A stretch of 64,000 nucleotides of DNA from Monomorium pharaonis (lineage: Eukaryota; Arthropoda; Insecta; Hymenoptera; Formicidae): contig NC_050475.1 in the NCBI RefSeq assembly GCF_013373865.1, positions 15,873,475 to 15,937,474 of the forward strand, written 5' to 3'. How positions within the stretch are numbered: position 1 is the first letter of the stretch; every line of letters begins with the position of its first letter. The notes below the pieces were generated by a model, which was not told where the DNA came from, did not search any database, and saw nothing but the letters and a program-made list of their open reading frames with translations. Positions 35,249 through 48,749 of the stretch are shown here, piece after piece. Both the position numbers and the translations under genes were made by a program.

Positions 35249-36357
35249 CACAGGACCACAAAATTTTTTTTTCATTTATAAGAACTAGAGGAGGTTTTCT
35301 ATATAGATCTTGGGATGCTAGACTCAAATCTGTTGCCCGTTTTGCTTCAACACGTTAGGTTTTTTTGTAAATCACGAAAATATGTGATTTATACATTAAC
35401 CCATTAATGCCCATGGCTAGACCAACAGAAAGATCGAAAAAATAACTTTTGAAACCTTCACTTTAGATCAAAAGAATATTTTAAGCGTGAAATAAATTTT
35501 TAAAGTTTGTTTATAACAAAACTTGCTTAAACAAATTACAAAAATTGACTCTTTTAGAAAAACTAATAGCGCCATTTGATTGTATGGCAAAAATTACATG
35601 GAAATCATGTATTACATTACCAAAAATGTTTTTTTATTTTGCTGTGGTAATGTTATAAACAATTTATCTCTGTCTGCATCCGTTACTGCCACAGACTTCT
35701 GTAGTATATTGTAAAAGTCTGTGGTTATTGCCCATGGCTAGACCAGCGAGGGAATCGGAAAAGTAACTATTGATTTCCATGAAATTTTTTCCGTACAATC
35801 AAATGGCGCTATTAATTTTTCTCAAAAAGTCGATTTTTGTAAGATATTTATAGAAATTTTGTTATAAACAAATTTAAAAAATTGTTTACGCTTAAAATTT
35901 TTTTTTGGTCCAAATAAAGGTTCCAATAGTTACTTTTCCGTTTCCTCTGCTAATCTAGGCATGGGCAGTAACGGATATAGACAGATAAATTGTTTATAAC
36001 ATTACTACAACAAAATAAAAATATATTTTTGTTACAATCGAATAGCGTTATTAGTTTTTCTCAAAAAATCAATTTTCGTAATTTATTTAAACAAATTTTG
36101 TTATATTATAAACAAAAAAAAATTTTTTAACCTTTAAATTGTTTTTTTTTTTACCTAAAATAAAGCTTCCAATAGTTACTTTTCTGATCCTCCTTGATCT
36201 AGCCATAGGCATTAATGAGTTAATGTATAAATCATATATTTTTTCGTGATTTACCAAAAAATCTGTGTTGGAACAAAACGGACAACAGATTCCAATTCAA
36301 CACTCTGAAATCTATATCTTCTCTAGTTCTTGTAAATAAAAAAATTATGATTTTGTG
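35249..36357. mobile_element. 1.1-kb inverted-repeat element with internal sub-palindromes
   Basis: Left arm words ACAAAATTTTTTTTTCATTT, AAGAACTAGAG, GTGATTTATACATTAAC and CATTAATGCC recur mirrored at the right end (GGCATTAATGAGTTAATGTA, CTCTAGTTCTTGTAAATAAA). The motif TGCCCATGGCTAGACCA appears at about 35410 and 35727 and mirrored near 35955 and 36200, so the interior is itself a set of inverted copies. Non-coding. Confidence 0.65.
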
Positions 36358-36359
36358 TA

Positions 36360-39300
36360 ATTAATCCTAAGAACATATTCTATTCAATCAAAATTATTTG
36401 CGTAGATTATTGAAAACTGTTGCTTTAAGTATATCTAAAATAATTCCTAAGATAATCTCTCAAAATGTAGAAATAAAATTTTTTTAATACAATAAGAAAT
36501 TAGCACTTGTGCATTATTGTGCATTAGCATTATTATCTTTTATTAATAATGACGTATTTTCATTTAATGCTAATTTGATGTTAAATAATAATTCGTATGC
36601 GTTTTTTACTTGGTTATTTTTTTTGACATGTTTTTGCAATGTGTAGATTCTTATATTCTTACAATATATTACGCAAGAAGATATAATTATAAATCTATTT
36701 TCCTGCTCAAATAAAAAATAAAATTTGCCATAATGATTTATGAACAGTTTTACGTTGTGTTGGCGATGTTATATTATGTGAATAATAAAAAACAAACAAG
36801 TAGTTCAGACTTGTCAATTGATTAATCAATTGTGTAACACTCATTTTGAAATCCAGCAAGAAAAACGAAAAGAACGATAATTACTAATTTTCACAAGCAA
36901 ATACTAATTTTTTCTTTCTAAAAATTTAGAAGACATCTGTAGGCTTACAAACTACAACTGCGCTTAAGCTGAGCTAGTTCGATTTCTTGATTTTTGTTTA
37001 AATATTAATGTACACGTTTTCATAACGCGTGCGTACGTCAGCAAGATATAGGAAAACAATTGACGACAAAAAACAAAGAATAAAAAGTGGATATATGCGC
37101 ATCCACTCTTTAATGGATGTTTGCTTATAAAGTGCTACCTCCAAGCTATTTCCGTTGTTACTAATACGAGGACAAGGAATATCATTTTACTCTCTCATCT
37201 GTTTTTATAGCAATGTCTGTGTTAATCTTTTTCTGTCTCTTAAAGAAAAATAAATAGAAAAAAAACAATTATTATTAACTGTTAGAATTGAAGTAAGATC
37301 ATTAAAATTTTTTTGTGTTTTTGAACGAGCTCCGAAATGACAAAGAACATGATTATAGTATTCATTTTTTTCCGGCGTTTTTATTTGCAAGAAAATGTAA
37401 CCGAAGAATTTTAATCTATGATGGCATAAACATAGTTTTCTAAAAAATATCTAATACAACATGCTTTATTTTATCGCTAAGATAATAATGTTATTGCTCG
37501 AAAATAATGGAATAAAAATATTTAGAATTCACTTGATATTTAAAACTCTTTTATTAATGTTACATATATAAAACATTAACTTTAATAATATATATTTTGT
37601 AATATATACTTATTATAAGTCACGGATTTCAATAGTTCGTATTAGCATTATGTACGTCTAAAAATATTATAAAAGCATAAGTCTAAAAAGCTTTATTAAA
37701 CAACACAAGAATATGTAGTGTATAATTATAGATTATTTTTACGTTATACTTTTATTTAATGTTTACATTTAGAGTGTCATGTAAAAAAGATGTAATTAAT
37801 TACAATGATTTAATAATATTTATAATACATCATTTGCAGTCAGTAGTGTCAGATTGTACAAATGTAAATGTATTTTTTTATCGAGAATTATCAAGAAACA
37901 TTTATATTAAGATATTTGCATAATGTACAAGATGATTACATAGTTTAACAAAAAAGGATTATGTTTAAATTAAACAGTTTCTGCAGGTTTTCAAATACTG
38001 AATATAAAGTTGGTTTTTATATTACTCTAATTATGTTACAATTTTTTGCGAAGTTTGGAGTTAAAGTTGGAAAAAGGATTTATTTTCATGTGTTTTGTCA
38101 TATTACAACTATATAATATGAAACGTATTAAAAAAGTTTTTATTTGCAATCAAAATTAAATATATTGTTAGGACTTTGAACCTCTTAAGAAATTTTTGGC
38201 GTTGGCTATGGTTAATAAAATGTTCATGATTAAATATGTTCTTAGTTATATGTGTCATAGTATAGCATGTATGTGAAAAAATTCTACGCGTCTGATGTTT
38301 TGCTAAAGTTTAAACCTGATTTAATTTTCATTGAAAAACCGATGGAAGCGATAATTGAATAAATTTTCTAATTTTTGTTCTACACGTCAGAAAAACTGAA
38401 GCAGGTTTTCCAAGGAGTGATTATTCAAGAATATATATAAGTATTATAAATTATTTGCAGTCTTGCAAAATTCAAATTCGTGCTAATGTATTATTTTTTC
38501 TTTCTTAGTGTAGCTTCCATAAATATATTTTGACAAAAAATTGATTATTAAAAATTGATAATTATGCCGGAACTTCGATTCTTTAGACATGAAATTTAAT
38601 GTTCATTGATCTGTTAGTCATAATATTCTTATTTATTACACAGATATTTCGCTATTGTCTTTCGCATTTTCTATTTGGAATAATAGAGGCAAGTATATCA
38701 AAGTTCTAAAGTTTTTATAAAAAGTAAAATTAAAGATGTAAACGTATATATATATATATATAGTATAATTTCATAATAGTGTATAATCTAACCGTTATTT
38801 GCGCCTAATAAGCAAAGAAAAAAGACGGAAACCATTCTAGCGTTATTAGTTGAATTGTACATACAAATGAATGATAATGAGGCTGAATAATGGTCGATAA
38901 GTTTTTGTATTCAATTCATATTTTTTAAAGCAACTTATTCAAAAATAAACAAATAATAACTGTTGTAAATATTGCTTGATATCAAATTTTAACTGATCAT
39001 TTTATTTAAAAAATATTCAAAGGTTTTGGGAATTTTTTATGAAAACTGTAACTAGTTTGCAGTTAAATATCGCCATATTACGAAAGAGTTTACCACGTGT
39101 TTACCAAACAGTTAAATTACTCATAAACTTGCGATTTATGGCTAACAAATTCCTTAAGAGCATTATAACACTGTACATTAGCTTCGTTAAAAAAGGTAAA
39201 TTTTTACACATTTACTTTATCAGATATTTACATTTTTTTCAAAAAATTACTAAACATTATAACAACAAATATCTTAAAAAATTCTGAATAATAAAATAGT

Positions 39301-39650
39301 ATTGTCAGCACAATGCCATGTGGCAGACTGTTTCACAATACTGTGCTCGCAAGTCACAAATAGTTCTTTGAAACGACGTCGTTAAAATCGAAAGTTGTCG
39401 ATTTGAAACTTGTGTTGAAATTTCAATACTTTTGAGTAACAAAAAGTTATATACTATATATAGAGTGTGTAATAAGAGTTTAATACATTTTTCAATATTT
39501 TTGGTGTTTATAGTAATTTATAATCTTATCAATATCTCTTTAATACTGTTTTGACAGATTGATTTAAGAATTTATTATTAACTTAAAAATTAGTCAAAAT
39601 TTTATTATAATATAATTTTTGGTAATTTTTTAGCATCTCCTTACATAATA
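36360..39650. other. AT-rich intergenic stretch, no gene recognised
   Basis: No credible frame, RNA gene or clear transposon end. A short TA run lies at 38746-38762. The frame at 39039-39287 is lysine/isoleucine-rich and looks like chance. Confidence 0.5.
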
Positions 39651-39654
39651 AATT

Positions 39655-39737
39655 ACTGAGGCACAATGGACTCGGTCTGAGTGCCAAAGTGGGGCCTCGT
39701 AGGAGGACCACCCCCGATGTCATTATTATTATTATTA
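39655..39737 (+). repeat. Probable LINE 3' end with (ATT)n tail
   Basis: A GC-richer segment with GTGGGGCCTCGTAGGAGGAC and ACCCCCGATG, immediately followed by TCATTATTATTATTATTA in otherwise AT-rich DNA. A GC-rich 3'UTR with an ATT tail is the usual look of a truncated non-LTR retrotransposon end. No reverse transcriptase nearby. Confidence 0.4.
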
Positions 39738-40307
39738 CATAATAAATTTGCACATAATCTACATTAACTTTCTGGAGATGACATCAAAATTTGTAACACG
39801 GTTACTGACGCTTTGTGAGTCCCATTTAATTTATTTTAATTAAAAACGCATCAGTTATTTTCAAGAAATCACGTAGCTTGTATAAAAAAGAATAAATGCT
39901 AAGTTTATTTTATATTTGCCTAAAAAATTTTTATAATTAAATGATCTCAATAAATTGTCAGTTCTGAACAACTAATAACATTTTTTTAAAAACATATTAG
40001 CAAAAGCAATCACGTAAATAAAAAAACGCGCGCATTGTTGATAACAATAAATTTAAAAATTTATTAAAAATTAATTTGTGAAAAGGAAAGAAGAAAAATA
40101 CTTTCGTGTATTAATCAAGCATTAATCAAGCATTTATACAGCGGTAAATGGCCAATAGCCGAATTATCGAGTGGATATAATGTGGAGTATCTATTCTCAC
40201 GTTATTACGCGTGTAAACGAAGAAACGAAGGCTCTGTTTGCCAAAGCAACACGAACGTTTATATGTGCATACGTGTCGCGATTCTGCCCGGCTGTGTACT
40301 TTACATG

Positions 40308-40430
<123 letters not shown>

Positions 40431-41358
40431 TGTGAAAACACTGCTGTGAAGCATGTTCGATCGCGCTTCCGACTTCAGATAAATTTAGTTCTACTCGCCC
40501 AAGCGACGATTTCCCTTTCTACGGGTGTAGCTGTCCGATAGTTTGCATCGTTTAGTGAGAGTTCATGCGTAGGAATTGCATAAGCGCTTTAAACGGCGGC
40601 GTGAGCCACAGCTCAACGGCTTTCAACGTGATATCAGAGGTCACATCGGAAGCTGAACGGATAATAACAGCTTCCGTGAAATTGATTTAGCCTAGAGCGC
40701 TTCCTTTCGCTGAAAATATTGAAGTGGAAGTATTGGAGAAAATATACAAAAAATCAAACGCTGGGATTCCTATCTTTTCTAACAAAAGTCATAAAATCCT
40801 ACATTATTTTATGAAGATGAATTGACTTTGATTTAGCTTTCTTGGCTCGGATTATTTATATGAATACAGGAGAGAGTAGTTGCACAAGTGTATCTATAGA
40901 TACTCATCATTTGTTACAACTTGATAATCACAAAATTGCACGAGCCTTTCCCCGTTGCCTTTCTCTGATCGCCTCGGTTCTAAAGTTAGCACTCTTATAG
41001 AAACTATCTTAAAAGAGCTATCTTCGTGAATTTTCCATTACGAAACTCAACCGCGCTGTGTTCTTTCTCATTAAGGTAACTCAAGGACACCAAGTATATA
41101 TGTCTGCGTGGCAAATATAATTGCGCGGGCTTATTACACCTTAATTCCACCTCACCCTCGTAATCCTTTCGTAATACAGCGATTCTCTCGTAAGATTTAG
41201 TCCTCGTAGAGCCGTCGAGCCTTATACCGTGCGGCTTCCTACTTTCCGAAACAATGGAAAATGAATGTACGAGATAATCTTAGACGAAAATGGATGATAA
41301 CGTATGCTTATACTATTAATTTCACATCGTGTAATCGAGCAAATGGAATAATTAATTT

Positions 41359-43049
41359 CACAGGCACACACAAACAAAATGGTTGGTCCGGCGGACCAGA
41401 CTAGTCTATTTTTATGTATTTTGACCCGCTGAATCAAAATTCAAGGTTAGAATTGCTGAATTTGATTGGCTCATTTTTTCCTAACCTCAAAAAAACACCC
41501 TGTAAAAGCAGTTTGGGTCACAAATGTATAATCCAGAGCGTGCAGGCTTGCGTAACTACATTACCCGGGGAAAATTCAATACATATGACAAAAGTCTGAG
41601 CTTCTGTGAATGAATAGCGTAGAAAATTTACTCCTTTTTTCTATTATATCTAATTCTTTTATTATCAAAGGTTCTGTGCAATGGCTTTCTCTTACGTTTC
41701 TTCCCTTTCACAGAGACATCTCGTTTAAGCGTCCAGCAGAAATCAGCCATGTTCACATCCCACTTGCTTTGATATCGATTCTCCATCTCCTAAATGTCCT
41801 GATGAAATCTTTCTCCCCGTTCTTCACTATAATCACCTAGATTTTCTGGGAAGTAGTCGATATGAGAATCCAAGAAATGCAACTTAAGATTCATTAAGCG
41901 ATTTAGTTTCCTATAGTTCTCTATCATTTCCGCCACCCTTTCTCTGTAATCTTGACTTTTGTGGTTTCCTAGAAAATTTTCTGTGACATCTTTGAAACTC
42001 AGCCATGCTGCTCTTTCGTCTTCATTTTGGTGACAAAATTATCGTCTCTCAACATTTTACGTATTTGAGGTCCATCGAAAATTCTTTCCCGCAATTTTGC
42101 ATCAAAGATGTTGGAAAATTTTTCTTGTAAATACTGGTAGCATTCACCTTTTTTATTCAGATTTTTTACCCATTGTTTCACGAGTTTTAATTTGATATAA
42201 AGAGGTGAAAGAAGAACTTTTGAAGGCTCAATTAACAGTTCGTTTATAACGTTTTTAGACCCAGGTTACAAAGACGTCCTTGTCAGTTATTCTTTTCTTA
42301 TGTAATGGTTTGTTCGATCTCTACTATCCCATTTACATAGGAAGCATGGATTTTTTGTGTAACCTGATTATTGACCCAATAATATGGTGAGGATTTTCAG
42401 ATCCCCACAAATTTGCCATCTATGTTCTGTGTATTTAATTTTTTCAAGAATTGTTCAGGTTTGTGTACTTTTCTTTTATCACTACCGAATGCGCTACAGG
42501 AATGAAAGCATATACATTAGTATTGTGCAGCAACACTGCTTTCAAGCTTCTCTTAGAAGAATTGATGAATAGTCTCCACTCATCAGACTTATAACATCCA
42601 GGTTTCAGTTTGTTCATTAATCCAAACCTTCGAGAATGAAAGAGTTATGTATAATAGAAAAAGGAAGTGAATTTTCTACGCTATTTAGTCACAGAAGCTC
42701 AGACTTGTCATACCTATTGAATTTTTTCCGGTTATAATATGGTTACGCAAGCCTGCACGCTCTGAATTATACATTTGTGACCTAAACTGCTTTTACAAGA
42801 TGTTTTTTTAAGGTTAAGAAAAAATGAGCCAATTCAGCAATTCTGATCTTGAATTTGGATTCAGAAGGTCAAAATACATAAGGATTGACTAGTCTGGTCC
42901 GTCGGACCAACATAAAAAAAAAAATTTTTTTTAGGTTAGAAAATTTGAGCTAACTTTGTAATTCTGACTTAGATTCGGATTCAGCGGGTCAAAATATATA
43001 AGGATTGATTAGTCTGCCGGACCAACCAATTTTTTTTTATGTGCCTGTG
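41359..43049. mobile_element. 1.7-kb terminal-inverted-repeat element, CACAGGCACA family
   Basis: Termini CACAGGCACACACAAACAAA and (reversed) CACAGGCACATAAAAAAAAA, both followed by TTGGTTGGTCCGGC. Long inverted arms (about 41410-41640 against 42660-42890) share GCTGAAT, GTAAAAGCAGTTT, GCGTGCAGGCTTGCGTAAC and GAAGCTCAGAC words. A second copy of the terminal part lies just inside the right end (42890-43040 repeats 42840-42910), so the right terminus is partly duplicated. The interior holds a broken ORF on the minus strand. Related small MITEs lie at 1.0-1.46 kb. Confidence 0.7.
41616..42650 (-). pseudogene. Broken copy of a multi-copy arthropod element ORF
   Basis: Read on the minus strand across several frame breaks it gives, in order: FGLMNKLKPGCYKSDEWRLF, SSKRSLKAVLLHN, HRWQICGDLKI, GYTKNPCFLCKWDSRDR, NELLIEPSKVLLSPLYIKL, then KQWVKNLNKKGE, FDGPQIRKMLRD, AWLSFKDVTENFLGN, LHFLDSHIDYFPENLGDYSE, GERFHQDI (stop) EMENRYQSKW, and FCWTLKRD. 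From general knowledge, this order (EWRLFIDSSK ... CGDLK ... CFLC.WDSR ... PENLG ... GERFHQDI) is a recurrent, poorly characterised protein in arthropod genomes, often in many copies. Here it has at least three frameshifts or stops and cannot be functional. Its place between long inverted repeats suggests it is the element's own gene. Confidence 0.65.
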
Positions 43050-45356
43050 TTTTCAGTTGATGTTTTCAGCATCAGAAACATAAAAAATAGAGCAGTAGCA
43101 ATTTACGATATAGAAAGCTATAATCGTGACCAATGCTATTTGCTGATAAAATTCTAATACCTGAATTACCTGAGATATCTGACACGTACGTGCGTAATAC
43201 AACGGAGAAGAGTTCTACTCAAGTAAACGTGTAAAACTAAGTGAATTATTGGTGAGCTTCGATTGTAATATATGTAATAAATGTCTTGTGGTTTCTGACG
43301 CACCTTTGTTTTCTCGATTGTTAATCATTTCGCGGTATTCTTTGATTATCATAATTCGTAATAATGTTTTTATTATTTATACGTTTTTAACGATCTAATC
43401 ATTGTACTTAAGAAAAACTAATAAATGACAATATATATACACACATTTATAAAATACATGTACTCATTTATAGACGCTGCCATGATGAACTCGACGGATA
43501 AAATCGAGGATAATTTGCTGCTCTATTTCTGCATCGTCACCACCGATTACCGAGCAATGATCATTGAGCCGGTAATATTATCGCGACTTAGAAAGTAAGG
43601 CGATCAGTCGTCGCGTAACCGAAGACACTTTCTTGTTGCGTATTAACAAAATGCATCGTTGCCGTTAATGACGTCTCCAATTATCGAACCATCTGTCGTG
43701 CGGAAATCCTTCGCACCAATTTTTGATACGTATCGTTTGCCAGATGTCAGCAAATCATCTAATGATTTTAATATTGATATAAAAAGTCAATAAACAAGCA
43801 AATTCAAATTAGTGAAAGTGTTTGTGTTTTATTAAAAAGACATAAATAAAACAGAGTAAACTTTACTAATAAAATTGTAAGGAATAGAACAATTACTCTC
43901 AAATTAATATAATATTACAAAATAGAACAAATATCCTCGAATTAATATAATATTACGTTTTGACTAGTACATAGTCTTTTTCAAATAAATGACTGGTTAA
44001 AAAAAAAATCATTATATAATTGAGTAAACATTATGTACTTAAAACAGTGGATAAAAACTTAAGTTATAGTGTGTTGAAAGAATGTTTTGCCACATTAACC
44101 GCTACATGTCGATTATATAAGAATAGTCAACGGATAAAAACATAATAGTATAATAATTACATCGTGATTATTTCTTCGTAGCCCAGAAACAAAATTACAT
44201 CTGTGTTGAATTTAGATTACGTGTCCAGACGAGCGCGTGAAACGAGGTATTTTTGATTTTACGTGACCGTCATCTCGAGAAGCCAGTTTTTTTTGCAGAT
44301 AAACTGTGTTCTTACTCACCTACGTGGTATCCGGAACTCGGATACCAGAAACGATATATTTATATAAATCTGTTTAGTTCACTGATTATACAATTTCTCT
44401 TATCACGCGAGCTTTCGATGTGTTCTCCAGAGGTTTATAATTATTTATAAATTGTCGCAAACAATGGACGGTGATTTGCAAACAAGATCATAGTTGCGTG
44501 TTAAAAGAGACATTGACACGATTAATGATATCACGTGTTTTACTATTATTATCACAAGAAACAGCGAAATGAAAGGGAATATAAAATTCAAATATAAACC
44601 ATAGAAACTGTTGCTTATTTGCTTCCCGGAATTTTTTAACTTGCCATTATTTGCTAATGGCATATTGTTTGTTAATCTTTCGGCCAAATGTAATAAAATT
44701 GATTAGTTTTTTAGATTGCAAAATTAAAGTCTTTACGTGCAATAACGCGTGGAATGACGATGTGGTTTAAGATCAACATTATATAAGTAATATATAGTTT
44801 GAGAAATTTGATTACTTACAAAAAAAATAAGTCAATAAAAAAATAGATCTTATATAATTTTATTTTTGCTTGTATCATTTTTTTCTATCTTTAACTGAAA
44901 TAAATGTTTTAATTTGTCTTAATTATAATGCTATACATATACACTTTTTCTATATACACAAAAAAAATTTGTTTTAAGTAAAAAACACATTCTCTTAAAT
45001 TACAATTTCTAGATTGAAAAAAAATAATGACTTTTAACAAAAAGTATTTTTTATTTCAATAAAATATTATCTTAAAAGTAAATAATTTATTAACAAAGAA
45101 AATGTTTTTATTGAAACAAAACACAATTTTAAAAAATAATAGTTTTTAAATTAATCAATCTAATTACTTGAACTTCATAGTTTTTTAAGTAAAAATTTTT
45201 ATTTTATGCGGCGTATATTGTAGAAATAATTCATTTATTACTTTACTTATTATATATTATTTTATTATATTAGTTTATTATATATTATATAATTTATTAT
45301 ATAATATATATTTTTATATATTAAATATATAATTTAATATGTATATATAATATATA
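43050..45356. other. Intergenic stretch, no gene recognised
   Basis: A slightly GC-richer patch at 43.45-43.75 kb contains the 38-codon frame listed separately. The rest is AT-rich with no transposon ends or RNA genes recognised. Confidence 0.45.
43482..43598 (+). other. Short open frame of unknown status
   Basis: ATGATG-start frame of 38 codons (MMNSTDKIEDNLLLYFC...), non-repetitive and in balanced sequence, ending at TAA that overlaps a donor-like AAAGTAAGG. It could be a small first exon or chance. No homology recognised. Confidence 0.15.
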
Positions 45357-45748
45357 CAGGGTGAGATGTAACCGGAAGCCATCCCGTAATAGAAAGATAG
45401 AAGGGATCGAAATGAACATAAAAGTCCAATATTGTCTTGGGTTTAGGTCTTGGGTTAGGTCCACCAATAATCAAGGTATTAATTTTTCAAATTATGCGAA
45501 TGAGAGCGCACCGAAAGAAGAGCTCAACCCATAACACGGAAGAAAAAATTTATCGTGAATGTATGATAAGCTTTCATCAAATTACTGTTCACAATTACGA
45601 TAGAAATTAATTAAATTATTTGCCGATTTTATACGTTAATGTCTCGATTATTGGTGGACCTAACCCAAGACAATATTGATCTTTTATGTTCATCTCGATC
45701 CCGTCTATCTTTTTATTACGGGATGGCTTCCGGTTACATTTCACCCGG
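45357..45748. mobile_element. MITE with CAGGGTGAGATGTAACC termini, copy 1
   Basis: Left end CAGGGTGAGATGTAACCGGA; right end, reversed, CCGGGTGAAATGTAACCGGA. Both continue with AGCCATCCCGTAATA. Mirrored internal words (ATGAACATAAAAGTCCAATA, CTTGGGTTAGGTCCACCAAT) make about 110-bp arms. TATA-like flanks on both sides may be the target duplication. A second copy of the inner region lies at 53964-54329. Confidence 0.7.
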
Positions 45749-47957
45749 TATATGCACATTAAATTATATATTTCTTGCCACAAATAAAAAACTATATTTA
45801 AAATTTTAATAATAAAGTCTTTATTTAAGTCATTAAAAGCAATACGTGGCATCGCCATCAATTAAATGGACATATTTCTGTATATATTATATTTTTCACT
45901 ATAACTTTATATAGTTGCTATAAATAATAAATAATAATTTAAGTAGATAAAAATTTAATTTTTAAAGCTTTTCTTTTTTTCTTTATTCTAAATACTATAT
46001 TAAAAATACTATATAAAATGTAATGTATTTTTAATCCAAATATTTAATGAGTTGTTTAAAAGTTATATTTATTAATTGAAAGTAAATTGATTTCTTATTC
46101 CGGTAATTATATTTTTATTGCCGTATTATATATTATTTTATATATCATAATCGATATTTGCTAAGAATCTAAGAAAATTTTGCATTGTTTTAAAGTAAAG
46201 TTATTTATTGTGAAAAATATTTTTTTATTATTAGCAAATTATCTATTTTATGAAGGTTTTCATGAACATTTTCTTAATTTTATAAGTATTTAATATTTAT
46301 TTATTTTTATTTATTAGATACCATTTTAATAGATAAATGTTTGGTTCTAAAAAATGTTAATAGTAACAAGAAAGTTGTATTTACAAATTAGTTATCTGCT
46401 AAAAACTATTTTAAAAAATTACATAAAACAATAAAATTTTATTTAAGCTAAGCACATTTTTTCTATATATGTGCCAATTAGCTCCAAATGTTATTATTTC
46501 CGTTAAATCTCTTAAATCGAATTAATAGACAGAGTCTTGCATTAATTCAGATTATGGAAAAATTGCACTACATTACAAATTAATTAATATAGTCTAATAT
46601 ATTATATTATGTATTACAGACACATTCATAAATTGATGTAATCTCATTTACTGCTGTGTAAGCATAATCCGTATTGTAAGCTAAATTAATGTGAAATAAT
46701 TTTCTATTACAATTGAATTGCTTGTGCTTACGCACACAAGACACTGTTATTTCTGCGATATCTTATTACAATGATGTTTTGTAGTTTTATAGTTACAGAC
46801 GATATTGGTGATCCTTGATTGTTTTGCAACAAATAATTAGTACCCAATTATGGTACGCAACCTTGATCCTCGATGAATACTGTATTTTTTAAAGTTTATA
46901 TAATAGTAATCAGTTTTTTCATCGATTTCTTATATCGATCTATATGTTCTTTATTTGATTCTGCTAATCATAGCGATTTTGCAAGTTAAACGTTAGTTTT
47001 GCAAAAAAAAAAAAAAAATCTAAACGCAGTAGATACAGCGTTAAGCGTTTAAACGTGTTGGCAGCAAGCAAAGCGGCGCGACGGTGAACCAGAGGCATAA
47101 CGTTGTCGCTGCCGACTAACGGTTCCCGTAAGATTCCACGGGCCCTCCAGGAAGTGAGGATCGACCGGAGTTCATGAGCATAGACAACGGCCCTTCCATT
47201 GCACTCGGTGGAAAGGTGATTGTACCAAGGCGGTCGCGCAACTTTCTCGGAATCGCAAATGCGGAAGAGGTCGGAAAGTACATGAGAGAGTACACGAGAG
47301 CTTATAGTACGATTCATCGGTCAGTACCCACAGGATCGTTGCCCTGTAAAGATCGGTTTCCTCGGTTACCTCAGTTCCCCGTAAGCGGCAGCCCGCCCGA
47401 TGAATTGCCGTTCCGTCAAATCGAATTACGATCGAACGCGGGTCGAGATCGCGAAATATCGTGCCCCGTCGAATACAAATCTACATAAATTGTCTCTTTT
47501 GTTGGATTAAACTTTGCATAACTTTTATATTTGAATCCATTTGAATGCGGAGCTTTGAAGAGTGAGGTTTTATTTTGAAACACTGGAAACTCTATATTTC
47601 CCAAGAAGGCAAGTTTTCCGTTTGGTTCTTTCATTTAAATTACTATTACTATCAATTAAAGAGAAGGAGGTAGAGAAATAATTTTTTATTAATTTTAATA
47701 TATGAGATAATAATGTTGATATTTCGTAATATATGTATAATCATTTCATATGTGAATACGTCATCAAATATTCTGTTAATTTTAAATATGCACTGTATTA
47801 TAGTAATAAGTTAAATACCTATTTATGAAAGTTAAATATTTACGAATCTTGATAGACTATACTAAATTTGGATATTTTCACAGATTATTTATCAGTCTTA
47901 AACTCGCGTGTTAAACTTTGTTTAATCCTGCCTAAAAAAAATATAATAATTTTGTTT
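45749..47957. other. Intergenic stretch with CpG-rich island at 47.03-47.49 kb
   Basis: Mostly AT-rich. The island has overlapping frames on both strands (47174-47488 plus, 47317-46964 minus) of 104 and 117 codons, without recognised domains, initiation context or splice sites. It is more likely regulatory or a non-coding exon than a gene. Confidence 0.35.
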
Positions 47958-48239
47958 CAGAATATATCGTCGCTTCCGAATAAAAGGACATTAACTCGGA
48001 AACCGATTGAAAAGGGTTTTAAAATTCGAGAGCCGGTTGAAAAAGGTGTTAAGTTGCGCGCTCAATTTTTTCGCTTCACTTTAAGTTGGCAGCACTGCCG
48101 AAATAATTTTGGTGCTTTATCTATATGCATGTTAATTTTTTTGTTTCAATATGTTGAATCCTTAAAAAATAAATTCAGAAAACATTTAATTGAATATCTT
48201 CTGAATTTTGTTTTTTAAGGATTCAATTCATTACAAATA

Positions 48240-48729
48240 TTAAGAGAGTGCTAAACTGCCCGTCAAATTTGATCAAGGTCGATAATGTAGAGTCATTTGT
48301 TTATCTTTGTTTATAAAAATATTTGCTTCAAAATACAAATTATGAAACTTTATACGTACAAATAAATGGCATCTCTCACTTCAGAATAGATCGAAGAATA
48401 AGACTATATTCGTCAAATTACGATTAAAACCCGTAAAATGAAGTTTTTTGTATAATGAAATTTTCAAAAATCAGTAGTGCAAGCGTTTAGATAAATAAAA
48501 TTTGATCACACAAATAACTTTTTTACGGCTCCTAATCGTAATTTGACGAATATAGTCTTATTCCTTCAATTTATTCTGAACTGAGGTATGCCATTCATTT
48601 GTACGTATAAGCTACATAATTGGTATTTTAAACCAAATATTTTTATGAACAAGAATAAACGAACAAGAATAAACGACTCTACGTTGTCGACCTCGATCAA
48701 GTCTGACGGTCAGTTTAGTATCCTCTTAA
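48240..48729. mobile_element. TTAA-flanked palindromic element, copy 3
   Basis: TTAA at 48240-48243 and 48726-48729. The ends TTAAGAGAGTGCTAAACTG and (reversed) TTAAGAGGATACTAAACTG begin arms of about 200 bp. The arms share GTCATTTG/GTCGTTTA, TACGTACAAATAAATGGCAT and GTCAAATTACGATT words. The terminal about 55 bp are homologous to the right ends of copies 1 and 2. Confidence 0.75.
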
Positions 48730-48749
48730 CTCTCGCATTCAAAAAAATT

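Noticed and set aside
46964..47488. 104- and 117-codon frames on opposite strands
   Set aside because: Mutually overlapping in a CpG-rich island, no recognisable domain, and the minus frame ends in poly-Phe from a poly-A run.
48240..48729. CRISPR-like or other prokaryotic repeat array
   Set aside because: The repeats are inverted transposon arms with TTAA flanks in a eukaryotic genome; no spacer array exists anywhere in the window.
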